A stretch of 64,000 nucleotides of DNA from Mesotoga sp. Brook.08.105.5.1 (GCF_002752635.1 NZ_AYTW01000036.1:31455-95454), one strand, 5' to 3'. Counted from the first letter of the stretch, positions 1-8,971 are shown. Translations and numbers: made by a program. The notes: generated from the letters alone by a model not told the origin.

Positions 1-156
1 TCGTTGGAAGAAGCGTATCAAGTAAATCGATTGCCCAACAAGAAGCAACAGTGAGCAACGGAAAGATCTCAGGATTTATCTGCAGGATACAACAGCTAAT
101 TTGCCTTTTTCTTCGATATTTATTCTTCATTCACTCAAATAAAGGATATTCACGTT

Positions 157-184
157 TTGACTGACTTAATTGAATTGTTATAAT
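157..184 (+). promoter_or_regulatory. Promoter of the lacI/sugar-transport operon
   Basis: A TTGACT -35 box (157-162) and a perfect TATAAT -10 box (179-184) are separated by 16 bases. They precede the lacI-type gene and presumably drive the importer operon behind it. The -10 box runs directly into a palindromic operator candidate. Confidence 0.7.
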
Positions 185-197
185 GGAAGCGATTCCA
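184..197. promoter_or_regulatory. LacI-type operator overlapping the -10 box
   Basis: TGGAAGCGATTCCA is a near-perfect palindrome centred on CG, the usual form of LacI-family operators; only one base pair around the centre is mismatched. It begins on the last base of the -10 box and covers the likely transcription start, so binding would block the promoter. It lies just upstream of a lacI-type gene, which suggests autoregulation of the whole operon. The site is visible in the sequence; its use by this regulator is inferred. Confidence 0.6.
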
Positions 198-226
198 AAT
201 TCCTATTGATTATAGGAGCGATCTCT

Positions 227-1216
227 TTGAAGAAGCCAACTATTAAGGATGTTGCAGCTCTTTCCGGAGTTGGAACCGGTACCGTTTCGCGTGTACTAAA
301 TGGCGGTTCTGTTAAAGAGGCAACCAGGATTAAGGTTGTTAGAGCGATTGAGAAATTAGGTTATCAACCGAATCAAACGGCAAGAACACTGGCGGGAGGC
401 AAGACAAGAAGAATTCTCTTCCTGATGCCGGAAGTCAGGACTGAGTTCCATTGGAGAGTTATGAAGTCGTTTGATGACTATCTCGACATGAAAAACTACG
501 AGATGGTAATTTATCCTGTGTTTTCGGAAAGGAGACTGAGCAGACTTAGGAGAGATCTTGCTTTGCTTCATGACTCAGATGGGGCTGTAGTTTGTACAAT
601 GAACACAGAATTCTTGCTTAAGAACGGTATTGACTTCGGAACAAACATAGTCTTTTTTGAGGCTCAATCCGAGGAGTACGACTGTGTTTATCTGGATAAT
701 GTCATGGGCGGAAGGATGGCTGCCGAGCTGCTCATTGAGTGTGGCTCATCAGATTTCTTTGTGATCTCTTTTGAGGAAGAAAACACTATTCTAGCAACTG
801 AGAATTTCGAAAAGAGAATTGAGGGCTTTATCGACATTCTCCGGGACAAGGGATATGATTTTGACCCAGAGAGGCTCGTCTACACATCGTTCTTCTTCGA
901 AACGGCTCACGAAAAGATTGCACGGATCCTTTCTGAAAACACTAAACCCGGCATTTTCGCATTGGCCGACAATTTTGCCCTTGAGGTTCTTCAGACTGCT
1001 GCTGCTATGAAGAAGATTCCTGGAAAGGATTTTTTCCTTGTGGGATATGATAATCAGAGTTGGACTCAAAGAGCTGGTTTGACTACAATCGAGCAGCCAA
1101 TGGAAGAAATGGGGAAGAAAACAGCGGAGCTGATAATCCAAAAGATAGAAGCACCAGGACAGTATGTTCAGCCGGTTAGATTCCTGCCCAAGCTAAAACG
1201 CAGGAGGACGGCCTGA
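227..1216 (+). CDS. LacI-family transcriptional regulator
   Basis: A 329-residue LacI/GalR-type repressor. The N-terminal helix-turn-helix (about residues 4-25, including TVSRVLNG) is followed by the usual hinge region (LGYQPNQTARTLAGG). A periplasmic-binding-protein-like ligand domain follows, with VGYDNQSW and TTIEQP near the end. I start it at TTG 227, which has AGGAG eight bases upstream and gives the standard KKPTIKDVA beginning; an upstream TTG would place the promoter and operator inside the gene. It lies 26 bases ahead of a sugar importer, so it probably senses the imported sugar or a derivative and controls that operon. The effector is unknown; a trehalose- or maltose-type sugar is suggested by treT downstream. 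Confidence 0.88.
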   Translation: MKKPTIKDVAALSGVGTGTVSRVLNGGSVKEATRIKVVRAIEKLGYQPNQTARTLAGGKTRRILFLMPEVRTEFHWRVMKSFDDYLDMKNYEMVIYPVFSERRLSRLRRDLALLHDSDGAVVCTMNTEFLLKNGIDFGTNIVFFEAQSEEYDCVYLDNVMGGRMAAELLIECGSSDFFVISFEEENTILATENFEKRIEGFIDILRDKGYDFDPERLVYTSFFFETAHEKIARILSENTKPGIFALADNFALEVLQTAAAMKKIPGKDFFLVGYDNQSWTQRAGLTTIEQPMEEMGKKTAELIIQKIEAPGQYVQPVRFLPKLKRRRTA

Positions 1217-1242
1217 TTTATCTCTAATAGTGAGGAGGATTT

Positions 1243-2319
1243 ATGGCCAGGAAAGATAAGCTATCACTTGCTCAGAAGGAACAGAGAACCGCTTACAAAT
1301 TGCTTATTCCAGCTCTGCTGATCCTAGCGGCCGTTGCTTTTTATCCCCTGTTTCAGGTTTTCTACACGAGTCTCACCGACAAGGTCTTCGCCTCGGGAAA
1401 GGACGAGGCGCCTGAGTTCATAGGGCTAGAAAACTATAAGAGTCTGCTCGGGCTTACAATACGGGAACTACCTGCAGTGTTAGATGATTCAACCGGAGAA
1501 ACATTGATTGACGAGTCAACGGGTAGACCAGTATATGAAAGAGCGATTAGAGTCTTGCCCAGAAGTCCGATCAGGTACAGAGAGTGGTTTCAGTTTTCTT
1601 TTTTCGGACGGCGTTATGTAGTAGGTGCGAGAGATCCTGAGTTCATGAAGGCGATCTGGAATACGCTGGTCTTCACTGTTATTTCGGTCTTTCTAGAGAC
1701 TATTCTTGGTCTTGGAGTTGCACTTGTAGTGAACAGCAACTTCAAGGGGAAAGGAATTATGAGAGCTACAATGCTTGTTCCCTGGGCCGTTATTACCGTT
1801 GTCTCAGCAAGGATATGGGAGTGGATGCTTCAACCAACGAGAGCTGGTCTTTTCAACATGGTCATTAGTAGACTGGGCTTGGGCGATGGAGATCTTTCGT
1901 TCCTCAGTATGTCAGGTCTGCAAATGCCCACTCTCATAGCTGTAGATGTTTGGAAAACAACGCCGTTCATGGCGCTTCTGATTCTTGCGGGATTGCAGCT
2001 TATCCCGAGAGAACTCTATGAAGCTGGAAGGGTTGATGGAGCAAGTAGAATTAGACAGTTTCTCTCTATCACAATGCCGCTTTTAAAGCCTACGTTAGCT
2101 GTAGCGCTCATCTTCAGAACGCTTGACGCCCTAAGAGTGTTTGACGTATTTCAGGTCTTGATGGGCAACCGGATGTACTCTATGGCCTCATACAATTATT
2201 ATCAGCTGATCGGGAACAGGAATATGGGACTAGCTTCGGCAATAGGCGTAATAATATTCTTCCTAATCGGTATCTTCGCTGTGATTTACATGAGGCTTAT
2301 GGGAGTTGATGAAGAATGA
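1243..2319 (+). CDS. ABC sugar transporter permease, MalF type
   Basis: A 358-residue inner-membrane permease of the binding-protein-dependent sugar importer class. A first membrane segment lies near residues 20-40. A long charged extracytoplasmic insertion of about 90 residues precedes the remaining segments, as in MalF. The EAA loop that contacts the ATPase is seen as EAGRVDGASRIRQF. A strong ribosome site (GAGGAGG) precedes ATG 1243. The stop overlaps the start of the next permease by four bases, so the two are translationally coupled. No ATP-binding gene is in this operon; a shared MalK-type ATPase encoded elsewhere is expected. Substrate is inferred to be trehalose, maltose or a related sugar. 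Confidence 0.88.
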   Translation: MARKDKLSLAQKEQRTAYKLLIPALLILAAVAFYPLFQVFYTSLTDKVFASGKDEAPEFIGLENYKSLLGLTIRELPAVLDDSTGETLIDESTGRPVYERAIRVLPRSPIRYREWFQFSFFGRRYVVGARDPEFMKAIWNTLVFTVISVFLETILGLGVALVVNSNFKGKGIMRATMLVPWAVITVVSARIWEWMLQPTRAGLFNMVISRLGLGDGDLSFLSMSGLQMPTLIAVDVWKTTPFMALLILAGLQLIPRELYEAGRVDGASRIRQFLSITMPLLKPTLAVALIFRTLDALRVFDVFQVLMGNRMYSMASYNYYQLIGNRNMGLASAIGVIIFFLIGIFAVIYMRLMGVDEE

Positions 2320-3182
2320 AGAAGAATAGATTGCTCTGGTTCATAGGGAGAGTAGCTTTCTGGGTACTCGTACTGTTCATATTCTTTTACATGCTATTTC
2401 CGTTCTACTGGGCAGTTAACTCCTCGCTGAAGTCTGAGGCTCAACTACAGATGACCCCCGCTACTTTTGTTCCTGTGGACGGAAATGGAAAGTTCTCGCC
2501 GACACTTCAGAATTATGTTGCTGTGTTCAATGACGGGACCTTCGTTAGAGCTTTGTGGAACAGCACCATAGTTGCAGGACTAACTACAGTTCTTGCTCTA
2601 GGAGTTGGGTCTTTTGCGGCCTACGCAATGGGAAAACTTAGGTTCAAAGGGAAGAAGATAACACTCTATCTAATCCTTTCGCTAACCATGTTTCCTCAAA
2701 TCACTGTACTCTCTGGGTTATACGCGGTAATCACAACGCTGAATCTAGGTGCTAGATTGAGTTTGATCCTCTCTTATATGATTTTTACTTTGCCTTTTAC
2801 AACATGGGTTCTTACAGCTTTTTTCAAAGAGCTTCCTACGGAGATTATGCAGTCGGCATGGGTCGACGGTGCAACTCCATTCCAAACTTTCTATATGATC
2901 TTGCTGCCTTTGACAGCGCCGGCCCTAGTAACAGCAGGATTACTGGCATTTATAGCTGCTTGGAACGAGTACATATTTGCTCTTACATTCACAACTATTG
3001 CGCCTCAAGCAAGGACAATTCCCGTCGCGATTTCGTTGTTCACAGGGAGTGTCTCGAGACAGGTTCCCTTTGGCGAGATCATGGCTGGCGCAGTAGTGGT
3101 TACAGTACCGGTTGTAGTTCTTGTTTTCATCTTCCAAAGACGAATTGTGCAAGGATTGACTGCCGGGGCGGTAAAGGGATAG
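2316..3182 (+). CDS. ABC sugar transporter permease, MalG type
   Basis: A 288-residue partner permease with about six membrane segments, an N-terminal anchor (residues 9-30) and the EAA loop QSAWVDGATPFQTF. It overlaps the preceding MalF-type gene by ATGA and would form the heterodimeric channel with it. The 125 bases after it hold no clear terminator. They contain a good ribosome site (GGGAGGTGA near 3221) followed by a six-codon TTG frame, perhaps a vestigial start, before the true start of the binding protein at 3308. Confidence 0.88.
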   Translation: MKKNRLLWFIGRVAFWVLVLFIFFYMLFPFYWAVNSSLKSEAQLQMTPATFVPVDGNGKFSPTLQNYVAVFNDGTFVRALWNSTIVAGLTTVLALGVGSFAAYAMGKLRFKGKKITLYLILSLTMFPQITVLSGLYAVITTLNLGARLSLILSYMIFTLPFTTWVLTAFFKELPTEIMQSAWVDGATPFQTFYMILLPLTAPALVTAGLLAFIAAWNEYIFALTFTTIAPQARTIPVAISLFTGSVSRQVPFGEIMAGAVVVTVPVVVLVFIFQRRIVQGLTAGAVKG

Positions 3183-3307
3183 CGATGCTGAAATTATATG
3201 AATGTTTCGTTTCAATGCTAACGGGAGGTGATTTGAAGAGTCAAAGTAACTAAATGAGATTTGAGGATTGATGAAACTCAAAAAAACTCTTTTGAAGGAG
3301 GGGTATT

Positions 3308-4576
3308 ATGAAAAAGGTACTTTTAACTCTCATGGTAGTATCATTCGCGTTAATGGCCATTTCCCAAACTGTGATTACGGTAGCCGCAGGAGCTGTCGGT
3401 CAGGAACTCGAGCTAACAAGGAAGGCTGCTGAGATGTATATGGAGATCCATCCGGATGTCACGGTAAGAGTTCTCGACACTCCAGATATGGTACAGGACA
3501 GACTAGGTCTCTATCTCCAGTTCCTCGAAGCAAGAAGTCCCGAGATTGACGTTTATCAGGTGGACGTAATCTGGCCCGGCGACCTCGCAGAACACTTCGT
3601 AGATCTTTACGAGTACAACGCCGACAAGGTTGTATCGATGCACTTTCCGGCAATAGTTGAGAATAACACAGTAGATGGAAAACTGGTTGCCATTCCATGG
3701 TTCACGGATGCCGGACTTCTCTACTACAGGACCGACCTTCTTGAAAAGTATGGGCTTGCTGTGCCGAAGACCTGGGACGAACTGGAAGAGACAGCAAGAA
3801 TAATACAGGAAGGCGAGAGGAAAACAAATCCCGACTTTTGGGGATTTGTTTGGCAGGGAAACGCCTATGAGGGCTTAACATGTGACGCTCTTGAATGGCT
3901 TGCTTCAAACGATGCAGGTACGATTATCAGCGCCGACAAGAAGATAACAATTGCCAATGCAAACGCCGTTGAGATACTTGAAAAGGCCGCCGGCTGGGTA
4001 GGCACGATTTCTCCAAGTGGTGTCTTGACATTTGCCGAAGAGGATGCAAGAGCGGTATGGCAGACAGGGAACGCTGCTTTCATGAGAAACTGGCCATACG
4101 CTTATTCACTAAGCAGAGGCGAGGACAGCGCCGTAGCAGGAAAGTTTGACGTCTCTCCTCTACCTGCAGGAAAGAGCGGTAGCGGAGCGGCAACGCTTGG
4201 CGGTTGGCAGCTCTCGGTTAGCAAGTACAGCAGAAATCCGGAAATTGCAGCCGATGTGGCGCTCTTCATGGCTGGATATGAAGTTCAGAAGATGAGGGCA
4301 GTAGAAGGCTCCTTTAACCCCACAATTGGGGCTCTTTATGCGGATTACGAAGTGCTAAAAGCCAATCCGTTTTTTGGTTCATTGTATGATGTGTTTATAA
4401 ATGCCGTTGCTAGACCTTCAACGGCGACCGCGCCACGATATAATGAAGTGTCTACTCTCTTCTTCAAGGCGGTTCATAACATCCTCTTGGGTACAGCAGA
4501 TGCTCAGAACGCTCTTGAAGAACTCGCTCTTGATCTGGAAGATCTAACAGGTTTTGAAGTAGTTTGGGGCTTCTAG
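3308..4576 (+). CDS. ABC sugar transporter substrate-binding protein (family 1)
   Basis: A 422-residue extracellular solute-binding protein. A short signal peptide (residues 1-19, KKVLLTLMVVSFALMAISQ) is followed by a mature family-1 fold, with PWFTDAGLLYYRTDLLEKYG near the hinge as in maltose/trehalose binding proteins. A strong ribosome site (AAGGAGGGG) precedes ATG 3308. It completes the importer with the two permeases upstream and is followed by a strong terminator, which would make it the end of the most abundant transcript. Substrate is inferred from the adjacent trehalose synthase, not from binding residues. Confidence 0.88.
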   Translation: MKKVLLTLMVVSFALMAISQTVITVAAGAVGQELELTRKAAEMYMEIHPDVTVRVLDTPDMVQDRLGLYLQFLEARSPEIDVYQVDVIWPGDLAEHFVDLYEYNADKVVSMHFPAIVENNTVDGKLVAIPWFTDAGLLYYRTDLLEKYGLAVPKTWDELEETARIIQEGERKTNPDFWGFVWQGNAYEGLTCDALEWLASNDAGTIISADKKITIANANAVEILEKAAGWVGTISPSGVLTFAEEDARAVWQTGNAAFMRNWPYAYSLSRGEDSAVAGKFDVSPLPAGKSGSGAATLGGWQLSVSKYSRNPEIAADVALFMAGYEVQKMRAVEGSFNPTIGALYADYEVLKANPFFGSLYDVFINAVARPSTATAPRYNEVSTLFFKAVHNILLGTADAQNALEELALDLEDLTGFEVVWGF

Positions 4577-4590
4577 TAACTGTCTAACTT

Positions 4591-4626
4591 GGTTAGCTGG
4601 TCCCAATCGGGACCAGCTAACCTTTT
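4591..4626 (+). terminator. Rho-independent terminator between binding protein and treT
   Basis: A perfect 14-bp stem (GGTTAGCTGGTCCC with its complement, loop AATC) is followed by TTTT. It separates the binding-protein gene from treT in the same direction, so treT is either read through at a low level or has its own promoter. Confidence 0.85.
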
Positions 4627-4651
4627 GCCAAAGCAGAAAGAAGGTGTGGAC

Positions 4652-5887
4652 GTGAAGACTACGCAAGTACAGAGAAAGAGTCTGAAGGACTATGAGCCTT
4701 TTATAGAAAGTGATCTATTGGAGAGTATTCTTAAGCTTTCGAGCGAACTCAGGGGTCTGAGAGTTTTGCATGTCAACGCAACATCTTTTGGAGGAGGCGT
4801 GGCGGAAATACTACACACTCTGATTCCTTTAATGAAAGACTGTGGCCTCAATGTCGATTGGAAAGTAATTGACGCTCCTTCTCGGTTTTTCGACCTTACA
4901 AAAAGGATGCACAACGCACTTCAGGGTAAGGAGGATCGACTATCAGATGAAGATAGGGACCTTTTTGAAAACGTTTCAAAAGACAACGCGAGTTTCATAA
5001 AACCAGGTGAATACGATATTGCGGTGATACATGACCCTCAACCGGTAGGTCTTCCTGCCTTTGCAGACTTCGGAAGTTGCAGGCTTGTATGGAGATGTCA
5101 CATAGATACTTCCTCACCCAATCGGGTCTTCTGGGATTATCTAAACGGCTTCCTGTCTTACTATAATGCAGCTGTATTCACACTCAAAGACTATGCTAAA
5201 GACGGGATTTCAATCGACAAGATCTACGAAATTCCACCTTCAATTGATCCTCTAAGCAACAAGAACAGGGAACTGTCGAAGGAAGAGATGCAACAGGCAC
5301 TAAGAAAACTCGGAATCGAGAGTGGAAAACCCGTTATAACTCAAGTATCAAGGTTCGATCCGTGGAAGGATCCGTTGGGAGTTGTAGATGCGTATAGAAA
5401 GCTGAAGGAGAGGTTTAGAGAGCTTCAGCTTCTGCTAATAGGGTCGATGGCTTCAGATGATCCTGAGGGCTGGAAGATCTATGAAGACCTTCTAAGATAC
5501 AGTGGAATGGATTACGACATCAAGGTTCTCTCGAACTTCCAGAATATCAGTGATATCGAGGTGAACGCAGCTCAAAGAGTAAGCAAAGTCGTTCTTCAGA
5601 AATCACTTCGCGAGGGTTTTGCTTTGACTGTGAGCGAGGCAATGTGGAAGAAGACTCCCGTAGTTGGGGGAAACGTTGGAGGCATTCCTCTTCAGGTTCA
5701 CCACGGAATTAACGGCTATCTCGTTGAAAGCGTTGAAGATACCATTGAGTACACTGGAAGAATACTTGATGATCCCGGTCTTGCAAAGGAAATGGGGAAC
5801 AAGGGATATGAAATAGTGAAGAAAGACTTCCTAAGTACGAGACATCTACATCAATATCTTCAACTTTTCCGAGATCTTACGAATTGA
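4652..5887 (+). CDS. treT: Trehalose synthase (glycosyltransferring, GT4 type)
   Basis: A 411-residue GT-B fold glycosyltransferase resembling TreT, which reversibly joins or splits trehalose using glucose and a nucleotide-activated glucose. The N-terminal segment RVLHVNATSFGGGVAEILH (about residues 37-55) and the SPNRVFWDYL region are typical of TreT. The C-terminal donor site carries SLREGFALTVSEAMWKKTPV and GGNVGGIPLQV. I place the start at GTG 4652 after AAGGTG; the first upstream start codon would lie inside the terminator stem. The preceding importer suggests that trehalose or a similar disaccharide is taken up and split here. A trehalose phosphorylase-like role is less likely because the fold matches GT4 rather than GH65. 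Confidence 0.82.
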   Translation: MKTTQVQRKSLKDYEPFIESDLLESILKLSSELRGLRVLHVNATSFGGGVAEILHTLIPLMKDCGLNVDWKVIDAPSRFFDLTKRMHNALQGKEDRLSDEDRDLFENVSKDNASFIKPGEYDIAVIHDPQPVGLPAFADFGSCRLVWRCHIDTSSPNRVFWDYLNGFLSYYNAAVFTLKDYAKDGISIDKIYEIPPSIDPLSNKNRELSKEEMQQALRKLGIESGKPVITQVSRFDPWKDPLGVVDAYRKLKERFRELQLLLIGSMASDDPEGWKIYEDLLRYSGMDYDIKVLSNFQNISDIEVNAAQRVSKVVLQKSLREGFALTVSEAMWKKTPVVGGNVGGIPLQVHHGINGYLVESVEDTIEYTGRILDDPGLAKEMGNKGYEIVKKDFLSTRHLHQYLQLFRDLTN

Positions 5888-5891
5888 GAAG

Positions 5892-5924
5892 GCCCCCGTC
5901 CCGGCCATATGCGGAACGGGGAGC
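5892..5924. terminator. Weak hairpin between convergent treT and pfp
   Basis: CCCCGTCCCG and CGGAACGGGG pair with one mismatch in the 43-base gap between two converging genes. There is no T-tract on either strand, so this is only a possible terminator. Confidence 0.35.
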
Positions 5925-5930
5925 TTCATA

Positions 5931-7160
5931 TCAGAGGAGCTTCTCCACCTTTCTTCTTTCAAGATTCTCGTATATGGGCAGACCATGTAGATAGAGATTT
6001 GGAGCTTCACCCTGTATGAGCGGTAGTGCATAGGATCTGAACTCCTCAGTAACGTGAAATCCGTCTTCCGAGATGAATTCTTTAGGAAGGTCTTTCGTTC
6101 CGTTGGCGATCCTCTCCAGATCAACTGTGCAGTATTTCTTCAGATAGGGCCTATTACTTAATCGGCGAATTGAGACCATCACTCCGCTTACCCCTTCTAG
6201 TGCTTCCCTGACTGCTAGTGCTCCTACCTCAACTGCTTCTTGCCAATCTATAAGGCTTGCAATGTGTCTTGAAGACCTCTGAAGATAATCCGGGATAGCG
6301 ACATGCACTTTGCACTTCAAGGAATCGCGAATTGTCTTTTCGAGGTATTGCCCTATCTTCCCGAGCTGCACATTTCCGAAGGAATCGTAGTATCCGGCAG
6401 TAGATATGTATGATCCATCAGGCCTCTTAAGAGCCTCTGACGCAACGATCGAACAATAGCCCTCTCTTACGATTACATCATCTACTTTTGCAATGAAGGC
6501 ATCTTCGTTGAAGGGTACTTCCGGGAAAAGTATGATCTGAGGACCGTGGAATCGGTCACTACTTGCAAGTGAACCTGAAGCAGCAAGCCAGCCTGAATGA
6601 CGCCCCATAGACTCCATAATGAAAACCTTTGTGGAATCGCTGTACATTGATCTCTTATCTCTCGTCGCCTCCATTATCGAAATCGCAGTGAATCTTGCAG
6701 CGGAACCATATCCAGGACAGTGATCGGTTTCCATGAGATCATTATCAACAGTCTTGGGTATTCCTATCACTTGCAATGGAATGCCGAGTTCTTTTGCTTT
6801 GTTATCGATCTTGTTGGCGGTATCCATTGAATCATTGCCCCCGTTATAGAAGAAGTAACGGATGGAATGAGCGTCGAAGACTCTGAACAATCTATCGAAG
6901 TCCTCATCGCTGTCGATTTTCGTTCTGCAAGAGCCGAATACCGCGCCAGGAGTGTAGGGAATCCTGTCTATCTCACTCCGTGTTTCTTCCGTCAAGTCAA
7001 GAAGCTCTTCGTTGAGGATTCCTTTGATACCATTTATTCCGGCAAATATCCTGTCGATTCCTTCACTCTCAAGCGCCGCAACAATCGTCCCATAAGCTGA
7101 TGCGTTGATTACGGATGTAACGCCCCCGGATTGAGCATATAACGCGTTTTTCACTTTCAT
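5931..7160 (-). CDS. pfp: Pyrophosphate-dependent 6-phosphofructokinase
   Basis: A 409-residue phosphofructokinase that phosphorylates fructose 6-phosphate in glycolysis. The phosphate-donor signature reads GGNDS, where ATP enzymes have GGDGS, and the following motif is PKTVDND, where ATP enzymes have PGTIDND. Asp and Lys at these two positions are the known marks of PPi-using enzymes. Other family motifs are present (ESMGRHSGWLAA). The start ATG has GGGAGGTGG upstream, and a TGATATCAT extended -10 box lies at 7190-7198. It is a single-gene unit converging on treT. PPi use is inferred from the two residues; the direction is probably reversible. Confidence 0.87.
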   Translation of the reverse strand: MKVKNALYAQSGGVTSVINASAYGTIVAALESEGIDRIFAGINGIKGILNEELLDLTEETRSEIDRIPYTPGAVFGSCRTKIDSDEDFDRLFRVFDAHSIRYFFYNGGNDSMDTANKIDNKAKELGIPLQVIGIPKTVDNDLMETDHCPGYGSAARFTAISIMEATRDKRSMYSDSTKVFIMESMGRHSGWLAASGSLASSDRFHGPQIILFPEVPFNEDAFIAKVDDVIVREGYCSIVASEALKRPDGSYISTAGYYDSFGNVQLGKIGQYLEKTIRDSLKCKVHVAIPDYLQRSSRHIASLIDWQEAVEVGALAVREALEGVSGVMVSIRRLSNRPYLKKYCTVDLERIANGTKDLPKEFISEDGFHVTEEFRSYALPLIQGEAPNLYLHGLPIYENLERRKVEKLL

Positions 7161-7189
7161 GATCCACCTCCCCCCATCATTTCGTAACT

Positions 7190-7198
7190 ATGATATCA
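7190..7198 (-). promoter_or_regulatory. Extended -10 promoter of pfp
   Basis: On the minus strand TGATATCAT gives a TGn element joined to a -10 box about 30 bases ahead of the pfp start codon. No good -35 box is seen. The rest of the 7161-7385 gap holds no gene I can support. Confidence 0.4.
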
Positions 7199-7385
7199 GA
7201 CACACTAAACCGGAGGGAAGTTGCTCACTCGCTGTAGCATCAACTAGTAGGGTTGAAAAGAGCTCGTGCCAGCTTGCTTTGTCTGAAATGCTTCATACTC
7301 ATAGATTAGATCTATGGCATCTTTCCTGTAAAAAATTCTCGTAATAAGCAAGGACAAAATGCTTACCGCAACGCTAAAATGAGAA

Positions 7386-7414
7386 AAGGAATCCATAACT
7401 GCCATGGACTCCTT
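7386..7414 (-). terminator. Terminator of the aminotransferase gene
   Basis: AAGGAATCCAT and ATGGACTCCTT form an 11-bp stem with one mismatch and a seven-base loop. On the minus strand the stem is followed by a T-rich run (TTCTCATTTT). It lies about 45 bases past the aminotransferase stop. Confidence 0.65.
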
Positions 7415-7460
7415 CCTTTGTTCTGAAATAGTCGATAGAGCTCGATTTTTGGAAAGTCTA

Positions 7461-8660
7461 CTAGACAGAAACGAACAAGCGATTATATTCCTTTAGACCT
7501 AAAGCCAATACTTCAATGGCGATCTTCATCTTTTCTGAAGAAAGAACATAAGCAATCCTAACTTCTTTTCGTCCAATGCCTTCACTCGAATAGAATCCCT
7601 CCAGCGGCGCCACCATTACAGTGCTTCCATCATAGGAAAAGTCTGTAAGCATCCATTTGACGAATTCTTCAGCGTCTTCAACAGGAAGCTTGACCGAGAT
7701 ATAGAAAGCACCAGAGGGTTTTTGCATCTCTATTCCATCGATTTTGCTCAGTTCTTTAAAGACCACATTTCTTCTGAGTTCATACTCTCTTCTCACCGAA
7801 TCAGTGTATTCTTTACCAAGCGTTAGAAGGCCAATTGTTCCAAGCTGAGCAATGGTTGGAGGAGATAATCTTGCCTGAGCAAACTTCATCATTGTTCTGT
7901 AAAGCTCACTGTTTTTTGTTGCCACACAACCAATTCTTGCGCCACAGCTGCTGAATCTCTTAGAAATACTATCAACGATAATTATGTCCTGTCCTGAATC
8001 AAGCGTCATTATTGAAGAAGGCTTTATTTCATCAAAAACGATTTCTCGATACACCTCGTCGCAGATAATATATAGATCATTTCTTCTTGCGAAGTCGATA
8101 AGTCTCCTTAACTCACGCTCTGTATAAACTACTCCCGTGGGATTAGAAGGATTTGAGAATAGAATCGCCCTCGTCCTTTTTGTCAAGGCCTTTGATAGTT
8201 CTTCGTCAGCGGGCAGCCGATATCCGTTTGATATTTTCGACGTAGCGGACCTCACATTGAGTCCCAGCATGTTGGCAAAGCCTTTGTAATTTGCGTAGAA
8301 TGGCTCGATCAACATAATCTCATCGCCAGGATCAGCGACAGCAGCAAGGGCGAAAAGAATCGCCTCGCTGCCACCCGAAGTGACAAGAAGCTCATCGGCC
8401 GAAACGTCTATTTCCCATGACTGGAAATAGTCTGAAAAAGCTTGCTTTAGCTCTCTTATTCCATCTGAAGGCGAGTATGAGACTACAGAATCTGATAGCT
8501 TATTCATGTAATCATAAAACACTCTTGGAGTTTCAATGTCAGGCTGACCGATATTGAGATGATAGACTTTCACACCTTTCTCCTTCGCTTTCTGTGCAAA
8601 AGGCACTAGTTTTCTTATAGGAGAAGATGGCATAAGAATTCCGCGTTTCGATATTTCCAT
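7461..8660 (-). CDS. PLP-dependent aminotransferase, class I (aspartate aminotransferase-like)
   Basis: A 399-residue fold-type I aminotransferase. It has NIGQPDIETP near the N-terminus, the conserved NPSNPTGVVY loop, the CDEVYREIVF strand, and the PLP-binding lysine in SISKRFSSCGARIGC. It is close in length and motifs to thermophile aspartate aminotransferases (subgroup I-gamma). Substrate could be aspartate or another amino acid. I start it at ATG 8660; the frame stays open 40 codons further, but a TATAAT box (8701-8706) lies there, so the longer protein is unlikely. The ribosome site is weak (GGGGG). It is a single-gene unit with its own terminator. Confidence 0.85.
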   Translation of the reverse strand: MEISKRGILMPSSPIRKLVPFAQKAKEKGVKVYHLNIGQPDIETPRVFYDYMNKLSDSVVSYSPSDGIRELKQAFSDYFQSWEIDVSADELLVTSGGSEAILFALAAVADPGDEIMLIEPFYANYKGFANMLGLNVRSATSKISNGYRLPADEELSKALTKRTRAILFSNPSNPTGVVYTERELRRLIDFARRNDLYIICDEVYREIVFDEIKPSSIMTLDSGQDIIIVDSISKRFSSCGARIGCVATKNSELYRTMMKFAQARLSPPTIAQLGTIGLLTLGKEYTDSVRREYELRRNVVFKELSKIDGIEMQKPSGAFYISVKLPVEDAEEFVKWMLTDFSYDGSTVMVAPLEGFYSSEGIGRKEVRIAYVLSSEKMKIAIEVLALGLKEYNRLFVSV

Positions 8661-8700
8661 GATTTGCCCCCTTAAGTCAAAATGATAACCTTTCTGAATC

Positions 8701-8706
8701 ATTATA
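8701..8706 (-). promoter_or_regulatory. -10 box of the aminotransferase gene
   Basis: TATAAT on the minus strand lies about 40 bases upstream of the chosen start. The -35 region is poor (TTTATG at 17 bases). It supports the shorter gene start. Confidence 0.4.
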
Positions 8707-8786
8707 CAATAAGTAGATCTGAGCATAAAGGGTAACGTTAGCCCTTCAGAAGGCGTTAGTTGGATTTCCAGTTGCATCATCTAGCG

Positions 8787-8809
8787 AAAAAGGCTGCATA
8801 CGCAGCCTT
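8787..8809 (-). terminator. Terminator of the 37-residue small gene
   Basis: AAGGCTGC ATAC GCAGCCTT forms a perfect 8-bp stem, and on the minus strand it runs into TTTTT. It lies 49 bases past the stop of the small gene at 8858-8971. Confidence 0.75.
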
Positions 8810-8857
8810 CGTTATGAATAGCATCAAAACCTGTTTTCTAGTGACAAGAACAAATGA

Positions 8858-8971
8858 TTATTTTCTTCTGTCCTCGAATGATACCTCAACTAGATTAAGG
8901 GTTCTATCTGTCTCGAGTTCGAGTCCCTTCTGATCTCCTGATGGAGTTCTCTTCAATTCTTTTTCAATCAT
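8858..8971 (-). CDS. Small hypothetical protein, 37 aa
   Basis: A 37-residue frame beginning MIEKELKRTPSG and ending VSFEDRRK. It is very polar, rich in Glu, Lys, Arg and Asp, with no membrane segment or cysteine. I do not recognise a family. The case for a real gene is its setting: a consensus ribosome site (AGGAGG) eight bases before ATG, an extended -10 promoter (TGCTATAAT) about 45 bases further up, and a perfect terminator 49 bases after the stop. It therefore looks like a monocistronic small-protein gene. It may act by binding a protein or RNA, but nothing in the sequence shows this. Confidence 0.65.
   Translation of the reverse strand: MIEKELKRTPSGDQKGLELETDRTLNLVEVSFEDRRK

Noticed and set aside
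1..156. Tail of a gene entering from the left
   Set aside because: Several frames are open into the first bases (stops at about 25 and 54), and none can be chosen from so short a stretch.
4964..4985. GAAAACGTTTC palindrome as a second LacI operator
   Set aside because: It lies inside treT coding sequence and does not match the operator near 190.
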